Shown here piece after piece: positions 58,364 to 64,000 of a DNA stretch of 64,000 nt (position 1 is its first letter; every line of letters begins with the position of its first letter). Position numbers and translations under genes: made by a program. The notes beneath the pieces are model-generated. The model was not told the origin of the DNA, searched no databases, and was given only the letters and a program-made list of their open reading frames with translations. The stretch spans positions 1-64,000 of the forward strand of contig CATLGW010000004.1 of NCBI GenBank assembly GCA_949948715.1, read 5' to 3'. Source of the DNA: an uncultured Lachnospiraceae bacterium. GTDB taxonomy: Bacteria > Bacillota > Clostridia > Lachnospirales > Lachnospiraceae.

Positions 58364-60163
58364 ATGGATCACAGAAATATTACGGGCTACGGGAGCGTGC
58401 CCGGGGAATATCTGATGTATCGCGGTAAGGCTTCTCTGGGAAGCGGTTTTTATCTTGCCAATTACGACGAAAGGTTTTATCACTATATCGGTATGGCCAG
58501 AAGCTTCCAGTCTGTCCCCGAGTTTATACATCCCGACGACGTAGATGCGTTTCTGGAGGCGGTGCCGCGGCTGGATCAATGTCCGCAGCATTTGATTCTT
58601 CGTCTTTTGAGCGTCAATGACCAGTATCGCCTGTTCCATGTGTTGATGAAATATAACGGTAAGGTGCTGGACGGCTTTCGATCCTTTGATATATGTGCGA
58701 CCCAGATTATGGCCATCACTGACAAATACATGGACTATCTGAACCTGGTTGAAAAGTACAGGGGCTTTATGACGCTCTTTGACGGTATCTTTCTGGAGTA
58801 TGAGTACGGCACGGATATGCTGAAGTTCTATGAGTACAGGAACAGGCAGAGCCGGGTGGTATTCCACGCTCCGTTGGAGGAGTTCAGACAGCAGGTGGAG
58901 GAAAATGCCCGCCTCAGCCAGGAGCAGAAGGCGGAATTTCAGATTATGTACGAGATGCTCCGAAAGGGCAGAGATCACGCCAAGGTGGATGTGGACGCCG
59001 CGCTCTTTTTGGAGACGGAAGGGGCAGTCCGCTATGAGATCAGATTCAATATGGTCTATCAGGATGACGTCCGGGAGATGGCCATCGGTCTGGTGGATGT
59101 GATCAGCAGGAACAAGCCTAAACAGAGTTACTATCTCACGGACAGCGCCTTTGACCCCGGCACCGGTATTCTGAATAAGCGTGCCATCAATGAATACGCC
59201 ATTGAGAAGATTCAGAGTAATACTCCGGGACTGCATCTGGTCATCATGGATGTGGATGATTTCAAGCATATCAATGATAATTTCGGTCATATGTTCGGCG
59301 ACGAGGTACTTTCCCGGACGGCGGAGATTATCAAGGGAGTGGTGAAGACCAGAGGCGCGGTTGGCCGGTTTGGCGGCGATGAATTTATGGTGGTGTTAGA
59401 GGGAATCGACTCGGAGGATACTCTTCGGAGAATAATTTCCACCATTGCCCATAACATCGAGTGGGCCTTCAGCGATGTGGAGGGACTGAAGGTGACGGCC
59501 TCCATCGGAATCTCGAAATTTCCTGACGACGGAACCACCTATGAGGAGCTGTTCCAGAAGGCGGACAAATCCGTCTACATAGCCAAGGAGAAGGGGAAGA
59601 ACCGGTACATTATCTATGACGAGAAGAAGCACGGGGCGGTGGTGAAGGAGGATGACAACCGTCTCAATATCGGGTTTAAAGCCACTGTCAGCGATGACAA
59701 GAAGAATGCGGCGGCCTCCGATATGACCATGCGGCTCTATAGAGAGGGGACGGAAGCGCTGGTTCCCGTGATGGAGCAGATGCAGTCCTATTTTGACATC
59801 GACGGCATTGCCGTTTACACAGGGGAAAATTTGATGCGCACCCATTCGGTGGGAAAATATGTCAATCCTATCCAGTCTCTGTCTTTTGCAAAGGATGCAG
59901 GTTATCAGGAATTCTTTGACAAGCGGGGATTCTGCGATATGAACGCCATGCAGAAGCTGGAGAACAAGGCGCCTTTTGCTCTGGAGGAGTACAGGAAGCA
60001 GGAGAACGGGAAGTTCCTGCAGTGCCAGGCGCTTCGGGACGGGGTTCCCGTGGCGGTGGTGTCCTTTGACATTTTCAACAGAAAGACAAAGCAGGGAACC
60101 ACGGATCTGGGATTGATCCGCCTGGTGGGCCGGTTGATTGCGGAAATTGCGGCGAAGGGATGA
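58364..60163 (+). CDS. GGDEF-domain protein (putative diguanylate cyclase)
   Basis: LVIMDVDDFKHINDNFGHMFGDEVL...VGRFGGDEFMVVLEG; ATG 58364. Confidence 0.92.
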   Translation: MDHRNITGYGSVPGEYLMYRGKASLGSGFYLANYDERFYHYIGMARSFQSVPEFIHPDDVDAFLEAVPRLDQCPQHLILRLLSVNDQYRLFHVLMKYNGKVLDGFRSFDICATQIMAITDKYMDYLNLVEKYRGFMTLFDGIFLEYEYGTDMLKFYEYRNRQSRVVFHAPLEEFRQQVEENARLSQEQKAEFQIMYEMLRKGRDHAKVDVDAALFLETEGAVRYEIRFNMVYQDDVREMAIGLVDVISRNKPKQSYYLTDSAFDPGTGILNKRAINEYAIEKIQSNTPGLHLVIMDVDDFKHINDNFGHMFGDEVLSRTAEIIKGVVKTRGAVGRFGGDEFMVVLEGIDSEDTLRRIISTIAHNIEWAFSDVEGLKVTASIGISKFPDDGTTYEELFQKADKSVYIAKEKGKNRYIIYDEKKHGAVVKEDDNRLNIGFKATVSDDKKNAAASDMTMRLYREGTEALVPVMEQMQSYFDIDGIAVYTGENLMRTHSVGKYVNPIQSLSFAKDAGYQEFFDKRGFCDMNAMQKLENKAPFALEEYRKQENGKFLQCQALRDGVPVAVVSFDIFNRKTKQGTTDLGLIRLVGRLIAEIAAKG

Positions 60164-60169
60164 TTGGTT

Positions 60170-61006
60170 ATGCCCCAGGACAACGTACAGATAGAAAACA
60201 GTATTCGCAAGAGATTTCACAAATCTCTGTTTGGCAGGTTTGCCCGCGCTCTGAACCAATACGAGCTTCTTCGGGAGAACGACAGAGTGGCGGTATGCAT
60301 TTCCGGGGGGAAGGACTCCATGCTGATGGCAAAGCTTTTCCAGGAGCTGAAGCGTCACGATAAGTTTCCTTTCGAGCTGGTGTTTTTGGTGATGGACCCG
60401 GGCTACAGTCCGGCCAACCGGGCGGCTCTGGAGGAAAATGCCGCGCTCATGAATATTCCCCTCACCGTATTTTCGTCGGATATCTTTAACGCTGTGTATG
60501 AAATTGATAAATCGCCCTGTTATCTCTGTGCGAGAATGCGGCGGGGCCATCTCTACAGCCAGGCTAAGAAGCTTGGCTGTAATAAGATTGCCCTGGGCCA
60601 TCACTATGACGATGTGATTGAGACGATCCTGATGGGGATGCTCTATGGGGGACAGGTGCAGACCATGATGCCCAAGCTGCACAGCACGAATTTTCCCGGA
60701 ATGGAACTGATACGCCCCATGTACCTGATCAGGGAGGAGGATATCAGGCGGTGGCGGGATTATAATGACCTGCATTTCCTCCAGTGCGCCTGCCGTTTCA
60801 CGGAGCAGCATACCTTCTGCAAAAGCGACGGCAGCAGCGATTCCAAGCGCATGGAGATCAAGGCTCTGATCGCCCGCCTGAAGGAGACCAATCCCTTTGT
60901 GGAGGGGAATATCTTTAAGAGCGTGGAAAATGTGAATTTAAGCACTGTCATAGCCTACAAGGAGAACGGTGTCAGGCATCATTTTCTGGAGCATTATGAG
61001 GAGTAA
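60170..61006 (+). CDS. TtcA-like tRNA thiolation/PP-loop ATPase family protein
   Basis: RVAVCISGGKDSMLMAKLFQEL PP-loop; CYLCARMRRGHLYSQAKKLGCNKIALGHHYDDVIET. Confidence 0.9.
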   Translation: MPQDNVQIENSIRKRFHKSLFGRFARALNQYELLRENDRVAVCISGGKDSMLMAKLFQELKRHDKFPFELVFLVMDPGYSPANRAALEENAALMNIPLTVFSSDIFNAVYEIDKSPCYLCARMRRGHLYSQAKKLGCNKIALGHHYDDVIETILMGMLYGGQVQTMMPKLHSTNFPGMELIRPMYLIREEDIRRWRDYNDLHFLQCACRFTEQHTFCKSDGSSDSKRMEIKALIARLKETNPFVEGNIFKSVENVNLSTVIAYKENGVRHHFLEHYEE

Positions 61007-62126
61007 GAGGCCTCACAGTGACTCCGTTTACTTCCACGCTGCCGTCCAGCTCGATGACAAGGCAGGGTCTTCCGTTTATATTCCGGGTTTCTATCAGATC
61101 GGTGCGCTCCGGATTGACCCGGATCACCACATCCGGGGTTTTGACCTCAAAGGTGCGGGTGTCCGCCACATTGCTTACCAGGAGCGCCGTATCGCTTCCC
61201 GCCGTCTCGTCGTAGCGGCGGTCAAATTCGTCCATCCTCTCGTTGGACACACCGCTGCTCGCAAACAGTGTCTTCACTTCATTTTTATCCAGGATCAGGG
61301 GTTCGGGCTCCTCCCTGTGTTCCTCCACCATCTCATTTAATTTCTCATGTATATTTTTTACCGTCTCTATATCGCAGGCATCCCCCAGCGTCTCCTCGAT
61401 CAGGGAATGGAAGGTCTCCTTCTGTCCTCCGGCTGACAGAGGCAGGGGGCATCCCAGGAGGGCGTTCACAAAATCCTCCTTAAGCTCCTCGGGATTTTTG
61501 GTGTAATAGAGGAGGCTGTGCAGGTCCGCGCTGCGGTCGTTGAAAGCGGGGAAGAGGAAGGCGGTGGCGGGGGGCTCCACCACCCAGTCCCGTATGCGGT
61601 TGTGGAAGCTGTTTTCCTCGGCGTGATAGCTTAAGCCCGGCTTGCTCAGGTTCACCGGGCAGATACAGGTGAGTATGTACTCATATACTTCGTCGGAGGC
61701 GTCCTCCATCTCCATGCCGTCCCGGGCTTTGCCGGGGATATCGTAGACGTCGTGCACCATGAGGATCAGATAATTGCCCACATACTCGTAAGCTTCGATA
61801 ATCCTGTCATAAAATTCCCCAAGCAGCGCGTCGTCCTTAAGGCCGCTGCTTTTGAGTCTCAGCAAAAATTCCTGGGCGCCTCCCTCGGTCTCGCTCTCCA
61901 GAGGAAACTCCAGATTCAGCATATTCTTTCCGATGGAGCCTGACAGCGCCTTCCTCAGAATCTCAAAATATTTGAACATCTCCTCCTCGGGCAGCGCCAG
62001 AAAGGCCTGCCTGAATTCTGTTTTCTTGTTTTTCTCTCCGTCCACGTAGCAGCCGCAGATGCGGGTGATGGAGCAATTTCTCTGGGTAAAAAGCTTTTTC
62101 AACTCGGTTATATCCTGTTTGATCAT
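60972..62126 (-). CDS. DUF4317-family protein
   Basis: MIKQDITELKKLFTQRNCSITRICGCYVDGEKNKKTEFRQAFLALPEEEMFKYFEILRKALSG. Confidence 0.88.
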   Translation of the reverse strand: MIKQDITELKKLFTQRNCSITRICGCYVDGEKNKKTEFRQAFLALPEEEMFKYFEILRKALSGSIGKNMLNLEFPLESETEGGAQEFLLRLKSSGLKDDALLGEFYDRIIEAYEYVGNYLILMVHDVYDIPGKARDGMEMEDASDEVYEYILTCICPVNLSKPGLSYHAEENSFHNRIRDWVVEPPATAFLFPAFNDRSADLHSLLYYTKNPEELKEDFVNALLGCPLPLSAGGQKETFHSLIEETLGDACDIETVKNIHEKLNEMVEEHREEPEPLILDKNEVKTLFASSGVSNERMDEFDRRYDETAGSDTALLVSNVADTRTFEVKTPDVVIRVNPERTDLIETRNINGRPCLVIELDGSVEVNGVTVRPLTPHNAPENDA

Positions 62127-62143
62127 ATGTTACCTCCTAATTT

Positions 62144-62328
62144 AGTCGCTGCGCGACGGCTCTCCCGGGGAAGTCCCTTCGGCGCATATGTTGAGAGTCA
62201 GCCTTCATGCGCAGGGGAGCGCCTGAAAGCTGCTCTCATGCGCCCTTGGGGCTTCCCTGGGTGTTTTCTGCACATTTTAGCTGCAGTCGCTGCGCGACGG
62301 CACTCTGAAGGGGAAGTCCCTTAGGCGC
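62144..62328. repeat. Direct repeat pair AGTCGCTGCGCGACGGC-n-GGGGAAGTCCCTT(c/a)GGCGC
   Basis: Copies at 62144-62185 and 62285-62328, about 141 bp apart; each contains the palindrome GTCGC-tgc-GCGAC. Confidence 0.85.
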
Positions 62329-62564
62329 GGTCTCATTTCCAGTATAAACCATTTTTTGATGAGGGGCAATTGTAAAAATTTGGGCGCAAATGATGTAGAA
62401 AGTAAGAATATTATGTAGAAACCGGTAATTATTACACGATATACCGTATATAATGGAATATCGTGTAGATATGCGCGATGAAATGGAGTTGAAGCATCAA
62501 ACAATATCAATTTATAATAGGATGTAACGAATTTTAGAATTTTTTAGAGCTTGGAGGTAGTTTG

Positions 62565-63089
62565 ATGGAGCAGTTAAATATTACGGCTACGAAGGATAAT
62601 GATAAAGTGTACAAGATTTTGGGGGATTTGATGAATGCGGGCAAGGAGTTCCAGATTATGATCACCGTTCCTTCCGGAAAGGGAGGCGGCTCGCAGAAGA
62701 ACGGTGAGGAGCGGGTGGAGAAGACGGAGACGTCGGAAAGAGATCTGGAGCAGGATGTGACCGATATGATACATGAGATCGGAGTACCCGCTCACATCAA
62801 GGGCTACCAGTATTTACGTGAGGCCATCATGATGTCCGTGGACGATCCCTCCATGATCAGCTCCATCACCAAGATACTCTATCCCACCATCGCGAAGCGC
62901 TTTCAGACCACGCCCAGCCGTGTGGAGCGCGCCATCCGTCATGCCATCGAGGTGGCCTGGAGCAGAGGACGTATGGAGACGCTGGATTCCCTGTTTGGCT
63001 ATACCATTGACACCGGCAAAGGGAAGCCCACAAACTCCGAATTTATTGCGCTGATAGCGGATAAAATTCGCCTCTCATATAGAAAATAA
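62565..63089 (+). CDS. Spo0A C-terminal-type sporulation transcription factor lacking receiver domain
   Basis: [102 protein letters not shown]-terminus only ~65 aa. Confidence 0.92.
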   Translation: MEQLNITATKDNDKVYKILGDLMNAGKEFQIMITVPSGKGGGSQKNGEERVEKTETSERDLEQDVTDMIHEIGVPAHIKGYQYLREAIMMSVDDPSMISSITKILYPTIAKRFQTTPSRVERAIRHAIEVAWSRGRMETLDSLFGYTIDTGKGKPTNSEFIALIADKIRLSYRK

Positions 63090-63190
63090 CCCTTTTCTTG
63101 CCTCTGATATTAGTGTATAATGTATCTTAAGCAATAACAGTGGCAACAGATTTTGCATATGGCAGAGTGAAGTCTGCGTGGAGGGTTCAA

Positions 63191-64000
63191 ATGAAAAAGA
63201 TTCTTTTTGTGGCGTCAGAGGGAGTGCCTTTTGTCAAAACAGGGGGGCTTGCGGATGTGGTGGGATCCCTGCCCAAGTATATTGACAAGGAGCATTATGA
63301 CGTGAGGGTATTCCTGCCCAAGTATGCCTGCATGAAGCAGAATATGAAGGATAAAATGGAATATGTGACACATTTTTACATGGACTACAACTGGCAGAAT
63401 ATGTATGTGGGAATACTTGAGGCCGTTGAGGATGGGGTACATTATTACTTTATAGATAACGAGTACTATTTTAGCGGCGATAAGGTGTACAATGACAGCC
63501 CTGTCTATGAGATCGAGAGATATGCCTATTTCTGCAAGGCTGTCCTGTCCGCTCTGCCTATCCTTGATTTCAGGCCGGATCTGATTCACTGCCACGACTG
63601 GCAGACGGGGCTGATTCCCGTTTATTTGAAGGAGCGCTTCCAGGGGAGCGATTTCTTCAGAGGCATCAAGTCTGTCATCACCATCCACAATCTGAAATTC
63701 CAGGGCAAGTGGGATGTGAGGACGGTGAAGAACCTGACGGGACTTCCGGAGTATTATTTCTCTCCCGACAAGCTGGAGGCTTACAAGGATGCGAACCTTT
63801 TGAAGGGAGGCATTGTGTTTGCCGACGCGGTGACCACAGTGAGCAATACTTACGCCGAGGAGATCAAGACGCCCTTCTACGGCGAGGGGCTTGACGGGCT
63901 GTTGCGGGCCCGCAGCCATGATCTGAGAGGCATTGTAAACGGAATCGACTACGGAACCTTTGATCCTGCCACGGACTCCCATATTTTACATCCCTACAAT
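63191..64000 (+). CDS. glgA: Glycogen synthase (3'-partial, runs off window; absent from supplied ORF track)
   Basis: ATG 63191; MKKILFVASEGVPFVKTGGLADVVGSLPKYIDKEHYDVRVFLPKY...LIHCHDWQTGLIPVYLKE; frame open to 64000. Confidence 0.95.
   Translation, partial: MKKILFVASEGVPFVKTGGLADVVGSLPKYIDKEHYDVRVFLPKYACMKQNMKDKMEYVTHFYMDYNWQNMYVGILEAVEDGVHYYFIDNEYYFSGDKVYNDSPVYEIERYAYFCKAVLSALPILDFRPDLIHCHDWQTGLIPVYLKERFQGSDFFRGIKSVITIHNLKFQGKWDVRTVKNLTGLPEYYFSPDKLEAYKDANLLKGGIVFADAVTTVSNTYAEEIKTPFYGEGLDGLLRARSHDLRGIVNGIDYGTFDPATDSHILHPYN

Noticed and set aside
57731-60811. Long minus-strand ORFs (519 and 471 aa) opposite GH42/GGDEF/TtcA genes
   Set aside because: Same reason: all three plus-strand genes are clearly supported.
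60972-61006. 35-bp convergent overlap of the TtcA-like and DUF4317 genes
   Set aside because: Short 3' overlaps of convergent genes are common; no sign of truncation in either protein.

Overview
The window looks like a Gram-positive, endospore-forming Clostridia/Lachnospiraceae-type chromosome segment. This is inferred from the SpoVAD/SpoVAE and Spo0A-type genes, the LytTR-DUF3021-ABC cassette, and the DUF4317 and DegV proteins. About 45 genes can be supported. No tRNA, rRNA or CRISPR was seen. The gene at the left edge (BspA/DUF285-LysM) and the one at the right edge (glgA) are truncated by the window. Highlights: (1) A ~114-118 nt structured leader element occurs at four unrelated loci, five copies in total including one tandem duplication. 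It always ends at a ribosome-binding site just before a start codon and shows hand-aligned compensatory changes in three helices. It is a candidate new cis-regulatory RNA or mobile leader. (2) A single-module NRPS (C-A-T-reductase) sits inside a complete Rsb-like partner-switching set (STAS / SpoIIE-PP2C phosphatase / RsbW-like kinase / STAS), with a strong terminator downstream and two VirB2-like pilin paralogs divergent upstream. (3) A compact, translationally coupled DUF262 + AAA ATPase + unknown-protein cassette is a defence-system candidate. (4) A five-gene ABC / exported HExxH protein / two-component operon has a histidine kinase whose C-terminus reads into the convergent neighbour. (5) There is a Spo0A-like DNA-binding protein without a receiver domain. 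(6) spoVAD and spoVAE are split by unrelated genes. (7) trpS has a terminator-like leader overlapping an in-frame, Trp-codon-containing extension. All calls come from reading the sequence and the ORF translations. No database search was run.
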